A DNA stretch of 64,000 nt from Axinella damicornis (Eukaryota; Porifera; Demospongiae; Axinellida; Axinellidae): the NCBI GenBank assembly GCA_963931865.1, contig OZ007505.1, positions 21,986,074 to 22,050,073 on the forward strand, given 5' to 3'. Both the position numbers and the translations under genes were made by a program. How positions within the stretch are numbered: position 1 is the first letter of the stretch; the number at the start of each line of letters is the position of its first letter. This document shows positions 10,616 to 24,680 of this stretch, one piece after another. The notes beneath the pieces are model-generated. The model did not search any database. It was not told where the DNA came from and worked only from the letters and a program-made list of their open reading frames with translations.

Positions 10616-13600
10616 CTAGGGAGTTGTGACGGTTAAAGTGGTGCTGGTGATACACTGGTCATGGCATCGTCCTGTATAGGATCCGGTCAGCCAAGCAGGG
10701 TAGTAGCGTAATTCATATTGCCCAGGGACTTCTGGGGCCTGTGTGAGGGAGTGTGTGTGTGGAGGAGGGAGAGTGAAATGTGTGGAGGAGGGGGAGGGAA
10801 ATGTGTGGAGGAGGGAGAGTGAAATGTGTGGAGGAGGGGGAGGGAAATGTGTGGAGGAGGGGGAGGGAAATGTGTGGAGGAGGGGGAGGGAAATGTGTGG
10901 AGGAGGGGGAGTGAAATGTGTGGAGGAGGGGGAGGGAAATGTGTGGAGGAGGGGGAGTGAAATGTGTGGAGGAGGGGGAGGGAAATGTGTGGAGGAGGGG
11001 GAGTGAAATGTGTGGAGGAGGGGGAGTGAAATGTGTGGAGGAGGGGGAGGGAAATGTGTGGAGGAGGGGGAGTGAAATCTCTTATTTGGCCAGCAACGTC
11101 ACTGGAGTCACCTTCAATGTCACAGACCCAGCCGTGGTGGCCTTTCTGTTATTCTCCCGTGACAGGGATGACTTGCCATAGCGGGAGTAGACACCTGCAC
11201 AGAGAACATCACAATCATGTCCGGGACACGTCGTGTACGCATGCACATACCTATGAAATCTCTATCCGAGGCTCTGGGGACAGTCCAACTGACAGTAAAC
11301 TCGTCGTTCACAGCAACCTTGTGAGGAAAATATCAGAGTATCAACTTCAAACATTTTGACTACACAACAGAAAAATTATTACTTGTTGTGGGTCTGTGGT
11401 GAGGGCTGCTTTGCTGGCGTCATCATGAGGTAGCAGGTAGTAGCCTGTGGCACTGGAGGTGGGCGTCATTATGACAACCTGCACACGATAGTCACATGCA
11501 AGTCACACACTCAATATATGACAGCTTATACCCTGACAGACCTTGAGTGCATATGCCACTCCACTGCCCTTGTCAACCATGATAAAAGTCTGAACTTTGC
11601 TCCCTCCATACTCTTTCTTCAACCACGTCAGCTCGTGCTCTCCACCGCCGGCTTTCTGCAGACGTTAATAATACAATGCTAGTTGCATCATACAGACAAG
11701 CATACATCCTTGTACCTTGGCTCGGTAAGCAGCGTGTGCTAGACTGGATTCTCCCAAGTAGAAGTACTGCATAGCATCGTCGTTTGGAGCTGGGCGGAAG
11801 CAAAGTACACCATTCTCTGACTGTGTACGTGTGTGTGTGTGCGTATATGGTACAAGTGTGTATATATAATGTGCATGAGTATGCATGTGTGTGCGAATAT
11901 GAGTGTGTGTTTGCATAATTACTGGTCTACCCCCATACAATTGCCACCTACATAGAAGATGGCGGCATCACTTCTCTTCATTCTTCTGACGTCGTCAGCG
12001 AAGAGGTAAAACTCCAGAGGTTTTTTTTTGGTCCATCCCTTCTCCCTGGATTCACGAGTGGCGAGAGGAAGGGGAGGGTTGCCCTGAGGGAGAGAGGAGG
12101 AGAGAGGGAGGGAGGGAGGGAGGGAGGAGGGAGGGAGGGAGGAGGGAGGGAGGGAGGAGGGAGGGAGGGAGGAGGGAGGGAGGGAGGAAGGAGGGAGGGA
12201 AACGAGAAAGGAGGACTTACTACAGGCTCTGCTTGCTGTGTTTGTTGCTCTTCCAACTACTACACCTCATAAAAGCAGTCGCTTAGGTCTCACCTGCTCA
12301 AATCGCAACAACACTGATTGGTTATCCTGATCAACAAAGGTCACCCTCAGGTGGAGGGGCTGGGGGAGGGAGTGATGTGCACGACGACCCTCGTATGAGC
12401 TTGGAGGAGGTTCGTACTCTGCATCTGGAGATGTAAAAGGAAGCTTGAGATAATAGCACACAGTTGGGCCAATGGTAAGGGGCTACTTGACGTATGTGTC
12501 ACTGTTTTAACTCTCACTGCTGAATCGAAGGGTCAGCCTGATGACAAGGATGATAGTGAGGGCAGGGTCAAATGTGAAGTTCGTGGAATCAAACCACTCG
12601 TTGGCTTCCTGCAGGCCAACCTTCACCTGAGCAACTTCCACCCACTCCCCATCTATAGGAAGATGATGTACAACTGTCACATGACAGACATGGCAATCAC
12701 ATGACAGTCACATGGCAGTCACATGACAACACATGACAGACATGGCAATCACATGACAGCACATGACAATGACATGGCAGTCACATGACATGATCCCAAC
12801 AGAGAGGAGTTGCACCTTTGGTCATGTACTCTCCCTTGATGTTGGTGATGGCAATGCTCTGCAGAGAGGAGTTGGTGGCTCTGATCTTTGCTGTGAAGTG
12901 GTTGTCCCACTGGCCTAGTATAATCATCATCAAATTAAAGATGACTGGTTATTCACAACTCTTTTGACAGACAACAATACTACCTGAGGGGCTCCTGAAA
13001 CTATCTGACGAAGTTTCGGTATGATCCACCTGTTGCAGCTGGAGTGGAAACAGGCTGCAGCGATGCATGAGAGAAGAGGCAGCTGTAAGTTTCAGAGGTG
13101 GTATTTTATTTTTCTCTGTTGAACTCACTCGTCAGCTGTCTCAGACTCATAGTCGTTCTTCCTGTCTTTAGAGTAGTCTTCTCCGACCTCCAGCATTGGA
13201 CCTTCATAGCTGCTCTCCGGTACAGTGAAAGTTGAGGGGGGCTGTGGGAGGGGGCGGGTGTGGAGAGGAGGGAGGAGGGGAAGGAGGAGGAGAGAGAAGA
13301 GGAGGAAGTGTTTACAGGTCACGTGACTTGGTGGTATTAAGATATTTACTCTCGGAGGGTTTGGGTCAGAGAGGCATTCCACTTTCCCTGGTCGTGGGGT
13401 ATCTCCCTCAAAAACCACTTCAACCTGTTTGACCAATGGGGTGGCGGAGGAGGCAGGCTTGATGGAGACAGTGATGGCTGGAGGGAGGGAGGGGAGGGAG
13501 GGAGGGAGGAGGGAGGGAGGGGAGGGAGGGATTGAGGAGGGACGGAGGAAGGGAGAGAGGGACGGAGGAAGGGAGAGAGGGAGGGAGGAAGGGAGAGAGG

Positions 13601-15746
13601 GATAAATCCGCGGAAGACTAAACCACCATTGTAGGTTCGGCCCACCCTTAGTCAGGAAACTCTTGGACTGCACTTCAGCTTTCATGGTCCACCCGACACT
13701 GTCTGTCTTCTCCAGCACTAGGAGGGATGGTTTCTACAGAGATGAAACAGGTCCGAGGTTGAGAATGGGGAATGGAGGGGCTGTAACTGCGATACTCACC
13801 ATGAATGTCTTGAGCTCCTTGGGAGTGAAGTCTGCATACACAGTGCTCTCTTTGCGTGATGCTCCGACCAGGATGAACACCTTCCCCTCCTTGCTGAGCC
13901 CAACCTACACAAAGCAACAGACCCTGGTCATTGAACTGGAATACTAAGTTAGTCTTTAAGGGAGAAATTCTTGCCCCCAAAAGCTTGTACACTAGCAATC
14001 ATCAGCTTGTATACTAGTGGTATACAATCATCATAGAACTCATCAGTTACTGTCCAGTGGTCCACACACAGACTGGGTGCAACCAACCAATCACCTCGGC
14101 CCACTCCACACGCTCAGTCACATGATCCCCCACATCCATCTCCAGCCACACCTCCTTCGCGTTATTGGACTGCACAACATAGTGGAGGGTGATAAGCACA
14201 ACAACGGTATCTCACATGCACAACACATAACTGTTATGCGACCAATGAACTAATATAAAGATCAATTCTTAATATACCGAACCATTACAAATTCCAGTAA
14301 TCTAGTGATTAATCTCAACAAGTGCTATCCACCCAAAGCAGGAGCATAAACACTAATCCATGTGATGGCTAAATTTGACTAGTGATGGCTTCAAGGACAT
14401 TCCCTTGGTAAATATAATTTTACTGCATGTCTTTGGCCCATGGACAGGGACAGTGGGCCAACCATATTCAAGAACAAATCATGCAACACCTGTGTATTCA
14501 CACCATACACCCAACAGGAACACAGTCCTGTTATTATGGTATCACAGGGGGAAAATCCCTGACTTCATCAATCAAGATTTCTCAGGTTGGAGCTTGTGAA
14601 CTCCACCAAGAATCCGTGAAGCTTGTGTATGTGGAACACTGATTCGTACAGTGGTGCAAATGATCACAGAAACACTACGTCTAGCCATTGATATAGTGCT
14701 CAAAATACCACTATAGGACACCTTTACAACACAGCCTGCACGTTTACAACACAGCCTAGTAAGTTGAACAACAAGCCTACCAGCTCATTCATGTAGAAGT
14801 AGTATGCTGGGTAGGGGTAATCCGTGTGGTGCTTGCTGCGATGCTTCCCCTTGGTGCAGCCAGGGAGATTGCGGGCAGGTTCGTAGTCCCTGCTGGTCTT
14901 GCCACAGCAGGTGTACTTGTAGGTCCAGCCCCCCGCAGCCTGAAGACGGCTCACATGATACCTGCAGATACCCTCTGCAAAGAATACATCATCAAACTGT
15001 CATGAAAGTAACTGTTGTCAATAACATCCAAAATTGATCATCTACGAAAGCAAATAACGTCCAGAATTAGATGACATTGATCGTGCACATTTAGTTCCTC
15101 TATAGAGAATTCACTTCATTTTTTGGATGAATTCGATTTGATTGTTAGCTAGGTCGAATCTCCCAACAGTGGATGATTGCTGGGCACCAATAATAAATGG
15201 AACTGGACCTTACCTGGAGGTAGGGCATGGTTAGGGGGTAGTCTAACAAGCTAGCCATCACTTTCTCCAGCACACAATCAATTGCTTACAGTAAGCGGTC
15301 AGGAGTCGATCCGTGCTGGGGAAATTCGAGGGGCTAGCCTTCTAGACTAGGTTGGGGGTTGAATAAATACTGTATAGCATACAACTGCAACACCCTGTCT
15401 CTTGCGGTGCCACTGGTGTCCACAAATCAAAAGAGGAGCTCCACTGCGCTGACTGTACACTGCGCCTTGTACCTGCATTCTCTGATTCCTTGTACTCGGC
15501 CGAGCACTGCACACAGGTCAGAATGGGCTCTGGTCCCTTTGATTGGGACCCTCCTGCCTCTCCACTCTCCAGAGCATTAATGCGGCCCTCCAGATTCTGC
15601 ACAACACATATTATTGTGCATGATTGATTACGTTTTGCACAGAAGTGTAAGCGAAAATTATGTAATACTTGTAACAGCAGCGATCTAACCTCAAGTCTGA
15701 TGAGAATGTCCTCTACAAGCCTTCTCAGCTGAGCAACTTCCTCCAT
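10616..15746 (-). CDS. CHORD-like zinc / Ig-tail protein, tandem copy B (679 aa)
   Basis: Nineteen exons: 15690-15746, 15473-15596, 14781-14974, 14095-14169, 13800-13904, 13646-13733, 13350-13477, 13129-13241, 12984-13054, 12816-12914, 12518-12652, 12294-12424, 11952-12083, 11716-11820, 11542-11655, 11383-11478, 11251-11317, 11112-11194, 10616-10738 (TAG); sum 2040 nt. Intron positions and phases equal copy A throughout, and 13 of the 19 exons have identical lengths. N-terminus MEEVAQLRRLVEDILIRLE is a short coiled coil. The zinc module reads CVQC...CRYH...YTCCGKTSRDY...GCTKGKH followed by RSKHHTDY. The tail reads EFTVSWTVPRASDRDFIGVY...YELRYYPAWLTG, resembling the DWIGLY and YEFRY signatures of SKICH/Ig folds (inference). 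It shares a 160-bp divergent promoter with NABP. Exon 1 is 10 codons shorter than in copy A. Confidence 0.82.
10745..11085. repeat. 24-bp G/A-rich minisatellite in last intron of copy B
   Basis: About 14 copies of AATGTGTGGAGGAGGGGGAGGG-type units fill almost the whole intron between exons 18 and 19 of copy B. The two main variants differ as GAGGGA versus GAGTGA and are interspersed, suggesting unequal exchange. Open frames across it are artefacts of the 24-bp period. Confidence 0.9.
12088..12200. repeat. GGAGGGA array, potential G-quadruplex (intronic)
   Basis: Tandem GGAGGGAGGGAGGGA units between exons 12 and 13 of copy B. On the transcribed (-) strand this is a long C/T-rich tract lying directly upstream of the exon 13 acceptor, effectively an extended polypyrimidine tract. 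Confidence 0.85.
12665..12795. repeat. CACATGACA(G/T) tandem motif array (intronic)
   Basis: About twelve short units built on TCACATGACAG/ACATGGCAGTC lie between exons 10 and 11 of copy B. The same TCACATGAC word recurs in other introns of the window. Confidence 0.75.
13481..13605. repeat. GGAGGGAGGGA / GACGGAGGAAG array (intronic)
   Basis: G/A-rich tandem repeats between exons 6 and 7 of copy B. On the gene strand the tract is a C/T run ending at the CCAG acceptor of exon 7. Confidence 0.85.
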
Positions 15747-15906
15747 ACTGTTCGCACGGCAGGGTCATTCATACAGCTGGTCATACCAGAGCAGAATGGC
15801 AACCAACAAGCTCCACCTTCCCATCCGTTTTTGGCGCGCATGCGTACTAAAATTAATGATGACATCACTGCTGGCAATCACGCGCGCGTGCACGGTAACA
15901 AAAAAC
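15747..15906. promoter_or_regulatory. Divergent promoter of CHORD-like copy B and NABP
   Basis: Only 160 bp separate the two start codons (15746 minus, 15907 plus). The interval contains GCGCGCATGCGT (about 15834-15845), close to the NRF1 palindrome, and a CpG-rich CACGCGCGCGTGCACGG patch just before the NABP ATG. There is no TATA box. Both genes are probably expressed constitutively from shared open chromatin (inference). Confidence 0.6.
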
Positions 15907-18004
15907 ATGGCAGGAGATGATAAGTCAGTTTGTATCAAGGATTTACGCCCTGGAATGAAAAATGTCACTTGTATTTTTATAGTGATTGACAAGGGTTAGT
16001 ACCAAGGGATACGATTCTCGAGGGACGTTTATTAACACGGCCTTTTCTGGTCGCTGTACGTTGGGGGAGGGGTGATGCGGCCTAGCTTGCGCAGCGCAAT
16101 GCGCTATGGCCATTTAAAAGCTTGGTGCGAATGCTCGGGTAACTAATATGTAGTGTTTCTTCTCCCCTGTAGGCACCACTAACCAGACCAAGGATGGGAG
16201 CATTGTGCGGAAGTGTCGGGTGGGAGACCGATCAGGCTCTGTGTGCTTCTCCCTATGGAACGAGCAGGCGGAGGCTATCGAAGCTGGGGACATCCTTAAG
16301 CTGACCAGAGGGTTAATCTAATTATGCCAAATTGTCCAGCTGGGGTGGTCTCATTTTTACACGGAACCAGACCCTTCAGCTGGGGTGGTCTCATTTTTAC
16401 ACGGAACCAGACCCTTCGCACAGGGAGGAGGAGGGATCTGGGCATGTGCCTACTTTCGAGTTGTCTTGATGGAATGCTATTATACGTGGGTAATTAGCGA
16501 TCTACGGCGATGCCATGCATATGACCACAATCGACCTGCTCGTTGCTCCCCTCATCGAACACTCAGTTAACACAGCGATTTGCCCTATCTAGCTGCTGGC
16601 GACAAACTTGGAGGAAAGTTATTTCCACGGCGTCATTTGCAATCAATGATTCTGATTCGCCAGGTCAACATTCCATCCTCCCCATGCAAAGGGTCTGGTT
16701 CCAAGACTAGTTTTAGTCTTGCTGTGAGTCACTCCGACGAGTTTATGGTTCCAGAAGTGTTACGAGTCAGTTATACCGTTACCTGAAGGTCACCTTTTCC
16801 TTATTCCCCTTATCTATTTGCTGGGTCACTACCATTACGTAGACAGACCAACAGACAGATAGACTACAGTTGGCCATTAGCAATGATATATATTTCAATG
16901 TTGGAGGTAGAGGGGCATGCAGTTACATGAGGGTTGACAATCACATGATATGACACATGACAAATTACAGACATCCAAACCTGACACCACATATGAATCC
17001 TGGCTGTTTATCCACACTCCGCAGGTACGCATCACTGTGGAAGAGCGGTATGATGCTGTATAGCGGCAAGTATGGGAAACTAGAAAAAGTTGGAGAGTGA
17101 GTTAGTACGAATATTTGAGGTTTTTTGTGTTTGTCCTCAGCATCACAACAAGAGTCTGACGTGACTACATGTGCTGCCACTTTCTTTTCTAGCTAAGTAT
17201 AATACCGTGTGGTATGTGGGATCACATCTTCCTGCAGGTTCACCATGGTGTTCTCAGAGCTCCCGGACATGAGTGACCCAACGCACGAGTTTGCACAACA
17301 ATACCAGAAACCACAGGCCCACGTCAGTTGTACCTTTACACCTAGCCTCTCGTTCCCAGGCGCTTGGGAACGAGGCTAACCTAGCCTCCTGCAGTCCAAG
17401 CACTCTCTTCTGAGGAGCATTTTTCAGAGGAGAGAGCCTGAGACATACCCCTTGAGGGGCAGCTGCACTGTCTCATGTTTGATCGCTTCTTGTCCTGCAG
17501 AATGCAGCTGGTGGAGGTGGAATGAGGGGCGCAAGAAACCGGAACGGAAACAACAACACTGCCTCAGCTGTGGTCACTGGTGGAGGCAGGCCTCCTCTCA
17601 ACTCTGAAATGTACCCTCCTACCCTTCAACCTCCACACACTCACCAGGCACACTTTGTCCCTCCGCAACCACCGCTGTCGACACACCCAAACCACCTACT
17701 CCCTCCTCCTCAGCTTGCACTGTCCAGCCCTCCCTTCCACCCCTCACAACCCCCACCACATCCTCACCCTAACTCCAACTTTCAAAGACCTCCCTTTCCC
17801 AACTCTCGTCCACAAGGAAATCACCCCTACACTCAAAACGCTCACCTGCAAGAGCACCATTACACTCAAAATGGATCGCCTAGTGTTAGTGGTCAACCAG
17901 ACCCTAGAGCAGGCAGCAGATCCTCCAAGTCTGTTGAAGCGAGGGAAAGGTCCCGATATCATCCTTATGCTAGCCTCAATCACCCTCCAGAATCATGGAG
18001 GTGA
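15907..18004 (+). CDS. NABP2: SOSS complex subunit B / nucleic-acid-binding protein (hSSB1/2 orthologue, 295 aa)
   Basis: Five exons: 15907-15994, 16173-16311, 17025-17096, 17238-17322, 17501-18004 (TGA); 888 nt. Residues 1-110 form a single OB fold typical of metazoan SSB1/2: IKDLRPGMKNVTCIFIVID, then TKDG..[58 protein letters not shown]. In the family this domain binds single-stranded DNA and, with INTS3 and INIP, forms the SOSS complex that senses double-strand breaks and supports homologous recombination in the nucleus. The remaining ~185 residues are Pro/His/Asn-rich and disordered, longer than the human tail (211 aa total). One invertebrate gene probably stands for both vertebrate NABP1 and NABP2. 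Start chosen as the first ATG giving the conserved N-terminus. It converges on RAB7. Confidence 0.93.
16337..16416. repeat. Perfect 40-bp tandem duplication in NABP intron 2
   Basis: Two adjacent identical copies (16337-16376, 16377-16416) begin CAGCTGGGGTGGTCTCATTT, implying a very recent duplication. Confidence 0.92.
17343..17378. mobile_element. Minimal TAGCCTC palindrome (MITE relic)
   Basis: A 36-bp inverted repeat (TAGCCTCTCGTTCCCAGG ... TTGGGAACGAGGCTA) in NABP intron 4, i.e. just the two termini of the MITE family with no core. No clear target duplication. Confidence 0.6.
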
Positions 18005-18463
18005 AGAGAATGTTAAGCTGAGTATCAAGAAAGTATAGTATATTCTTTCAAATTCCACCCAGTGCTATAGTCCGACTTCTCTTAATTTGTTTGTGTTGTG
18101 GTCCTAATCATATTGATCAAGAATAGTGTTTTTTTACTCCTCAGAATTAATCTTGTTCCCTTGTCTTTGACAAACGATAGAAAGGAGTCCATTATCTCAT
18201 TGTATCCGCAGGTAACAATGGTTTCACTCAAAGTTTCAATGTTGGCAATTCTGTTACAGACAGACAATTCACACAGCAATGCAACTTACAACAATTCCAA
18301 TTCAACATTACGACATCTCTGAACATGGCATATGCATCGAAAACATAGGTCGTGTAGCTAAAAGCACAAGGCACGGATCTTCTAAACAAATGTCTGCTGT
18401 GTGCACCAATAGACATAATACATGTTACTGTCCTAGCTTATACCATACTAGTTGGGTAATACT

Positions 18464-18469
18464 TTTAAT
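18464..18469 (-). terminator. ATTAAA poly(A) signal of RAB7
   Basis: ATTAAA on the minus strand 20 bp beyond the RAB7 stop codon. The short distance fits a compact 3' UTR, though the distance is unusually small. Confidence 0.4.
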
Positions 18470-18488
18470 GTGTGGTCTTGATAGTGAA

Positions 18489-20849
<2,361 letters not shown>

Positions 20850-21292
20850 GGTGCTCTTTTATAATAACCAGTGACACAGTTGCGACTCTCTATGACTGAC
20901 GGTCCTAGTCTCTTGTCAGTCGTGTTCGCGGCCCTCGCCTTTTTCTCCGCATGCAACTATACTAAAATGTTCTCGTGACCTCAATTCGTCACGTGTCACA
21001 TGACTATTGCATGAACGATGAAATCACGGGAAATCCCCATTCGGGATACTCCACCCCTCTAATCTAGCGCTGCCTGAGCATCTTCAGTTCTGGTCCAGAT
21101 CTGCATACAGATCTGTACCAGGACAGGAAGTCAACATTACTTTTGGCTAATAATCTCCACGATACACAGAATTGCTGAAAATTGTACAAATTTGAATGGG
21201 CCAGACTACACAGCAATAAACTCTCAATCATCAATAAAATCCCATAGGCTATAGTTTGAGTTTGTGCTCACGCTAAACTATCATAGACCACT
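20850..21292 (-). promoter_or_regulatory. RAB7 upstream region with CLEAR-like E-box
   Basis: The 440 bp between the RAB7 ATG and the transketolase stop contain GTCACGTGTCACATGAC (about 20988-21004), 140 bp before the ATG. GTCACGTG is the core of the TFEB/MITF CLEAR element GTCACGTGAC, followed by a TCACATGA M-box-like half. Regulation of a lysosomal Rab by this site is inference. Confidence 0.45.
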
Positions 21293-22582
21293 TCAGGCCA
21301 GCATGCTCTTCACGGCCTCCTTGATGCACCGGGCACTGATACCATACATGTCCATGAGTACAGAGCCCGGCCCGCTGCGGGGGATGCCTGTCACCGCCAG
21401 CCGCCGCACTTTCACCCCCACCTCCTCACCCAGGGCACCAGCCACAGCTTCTCCAAGACCACCTGGTGTGTGTGCGGGTGTGTATGTGAAATGGGCTGGA
21501 TAGCTAGCCTCATTCCCAGGTTCCATCCCAGATTTGTTGCACACCATTTCTACCCCACGCATGTACAGCAAAGGGTAGAATGATTGCTGTCCTTTTGTTT
21601 GTGGATTACAAAAATGAAACAGTTTGAGAGTAAACATTCAAAGCCTCTCCCAAAGGTGTTATTCTAACACTGCCATGCTCATTCTAGCTTGAGAGCAGCT
21701 GGTGTTGCACTGATCCAGCTTGCGTATCTTCCTTCCTTTGATGTGGTATAAAGAATGTACTTAAACAACAAGAACACTTTGATCTCTGACCTTGCACCAC
21801 TGAATAGAAGAGGTTCTGGCTAGAAAACTGTACTGCACTGAGCCAATGGCCTCGCAATCTGCATTGCCTGCAAACGTACCTTCAGGGTAGTGGTCCTCCA
21901 CGGTGAGCACCCGGCCTCCAGTCTCCTTGGCACACTTGGCCAGCAGGTCCTTGTCGATTGGCTTGAGGGTGAAGGGGTCCACCACACGGATGTTGATGCC
22001 CTCTTTCTTTAGGTCCTCGTAGGCTGAGAGGGCCTCGTGAAGAGTCACACCCACACCTACCACCGTCACCTTGTCACTGTCGGAACAACGCACCACCTGC
22101 GGGAAAGAGGGGCAGATTTCGTATACAAAGTAAAGGGGGGGTCAACACACCAGAATTTCAAGTTTCCTAATGATAGTATACAATCTCCGGGTATCATTCA
22201 AGCATCAATCCCCATGTTCCCAGCTCACACGGGAGTGGCCTGGGAACGAGACTACCCCCAGCATCATTCAAACCCAATGTTGCTCAGGATTTCAAGACTG
22301 TTGCCAGCTCTGGTGTCCTACATGTTGTGCACTGAGCAGCATTACAACCTCTTGCACACAAACCTTGCCCTTGCCGATTTCAAAGGTCTCATCGTTGTTG
22401 TAGATCACGGCAGTGGCCGGGCGGGAGGTGCGTGTGAATGTGATGCCTTTGTAGTTGGCGGCCAGCTCAATGGCCCTCTCACAGGACACGGCATCACACG
22501 GGTAGAAGCAGGCTGCATCAGGGACGGTGCGGAACATGGCAAAGTCTTCCAGGGCCATCTGGGAGGGACCATCCTCGCCTGC

Positions 22583-22613
<31 letters not shown>

Positions 22614-24649
22614 TGCATGTGTGTGTGTGTGTGCGTGCGTTGTGTTAGTCTCAGTCCCAGACCCAAACCACCCCAGCACGGATCGCAAATAGTATCAAAG
22701 CGATCCGCGCTGGGGTTGGTTTGGGTCTGGGGCCGAGACTAGCGTTGTGTGTGCAGGTAGGTGATTGTATGTGAAGTGACGAGGAAACAGTTGACATGGA
22801 CATGTTGAAAGCACCAGACACTAACACACAACTGTTGTACACACACACTGACCGATGGAGCACCCGGCGTGGGAGCCGACAAAGTTGACCTGGGTCTGGG
22901 AGATGGCTCCCATGCGGATCTGGTCGAAGGCACGGGTGAAGAATGCGGCAAAGGTGCTGCAGAAGACGATGTTCCGGTCCCTGCAAGCAAGCCCAATGCC
23001 AATGCCAACCAGATTCTGTTCCGCAATGAAGCACTCGATGTAGCGATCGGGGAACGCCTTCTTGTAGGTGAGGGAGAAGGTGGAGTTCTTGGTGTCGCCG
23101 TCCAGAGCCAGGATGCGACTGTAGTTAGTGCCGAGCTTCACCAGAGCATCACCGTAGGTCTTGCGGGTGGCAATCTGCGGGAGCATGGGTGAGTTCATGG
23201 TGTGAACAGGAAGCAAGCTTGCTGTACTTCCTGCAATGGGGCTATCAACCATTCCCCCCGTCCCATGGATGATGTCTTCCTAGAGAAGTTCAGTTAACTC
23301 TAATACTTGTCCTCAAGTATACTAATGCCTGTCCTTGGTAAACTCTAGAATACTAATGCCTGTCCTGGTAAACTCTAGTGTACTATAATGCCTGTCCTTG
23401 GTAAACTCTAGTACCGGTATACTAATGCCTGTCCTTGGTAAACTCTAGTATACTAATGCCTGCCCTTGGTAAACTCTAGTATACTATACCAGTATTCATG
23501 TCAAACATAACGTATCCCACACACCTCTGCGTACTGTAAATGAAGATTATTTCGTATGGCAATAATTTTGTGGTTTTCATGTGGGAAATTTTGCTGGACA
23601 TAATATTATAGTGAGGCTAGCTATGGTATTACCAAAGGCTTTACAGCTATCATCTTCAGCATAATGACTGGATGACCCCACCACAAATGACACACGGTTA
23701 CAGACCTTTTCTCCGAGCTTGTAGTTCGGTGGTGGAGAGAGCTTGACCTGTGGGAACTCTACTACGGGAGCATCATGGACGATTGGCTGAGGTAGGAGGC
23801 CGTGAGGGCCAGGGTTCTTGATCAGCGGCTTTATGGTGTCCAGAGAAGCTTGGGCCTTGGCCCCGAGAGGCTTCCCATGCCAGTTCTCCTCGTCCTCAAT
23901 CTCAGGGAATCCACGGCCTGGAGAGGAAGGGGGCAAGGAGCACAGCATGGAAATGGCAGCAAATGAGTGGGCATGGTGTAGTGTAATGCTTCACACACAA
24001 TCCCATGTACCAGAAGATTATTGCTGAATGCTGTGAGAGCACTGCTCACTAGCCGTGTGGGCTGCCTTGCCCACCTGCAGTTGTTGGCTGCAATAGCCTC
24101 GTACCAGACTTGGAGTCTGGTACGAGACTACTGCAGCCCGCCAGCCCCCTATGACATCATAATCCTGGGGTGAGAATGCATTTAGATCGTTACCTTTGAA
24201 GGTCTTTGCGATGAAGCAGGTTGGCTTGCCCTTGGTGGTGGCAGCATCGTGGAACGCCTTGCAGATTTCCTCAATGTCGTGGCCATCCACCACAATGGCA
24301 TGCCAGCCAAAGGCCTCCATGCGTGCACGGTAGACCTCCGTGTTGTGCTCCAGGGCAGCCGGCTGGCTTTGGCCCAGCCTGGGGAGGTGTGTGTGTGTGT
24401 GTGTGTGTGTGGGTGAGTGGGGAATGTGGGTACACGCGGACAACCACACACACCACAGTGCATATGTACCTGTTCACGTCGATGATGCCAACCAGGTTGT
24501 CCAGTTTGTAGTACCCAGCGAAGGAGGCCGCCTCCCAGATGCTCCCCTCGGCACTCTCCCCATCACCCATCACACAGTACACACGGTAGCTGTGGACATG
24601 TACACGTGTGTCATGTGCATGTGTGTGTGTGTGTGTGTGTGCAGTGTGG

Positions 24650-24680
<31 letters not shown>

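Noticed and set aside
10743..11181. Repeated MCGGGG / MWRRG open frames
   Set aside because: Frames of the 24-bp minisatellite in the last intron of copy B, opposite strand to the gene.
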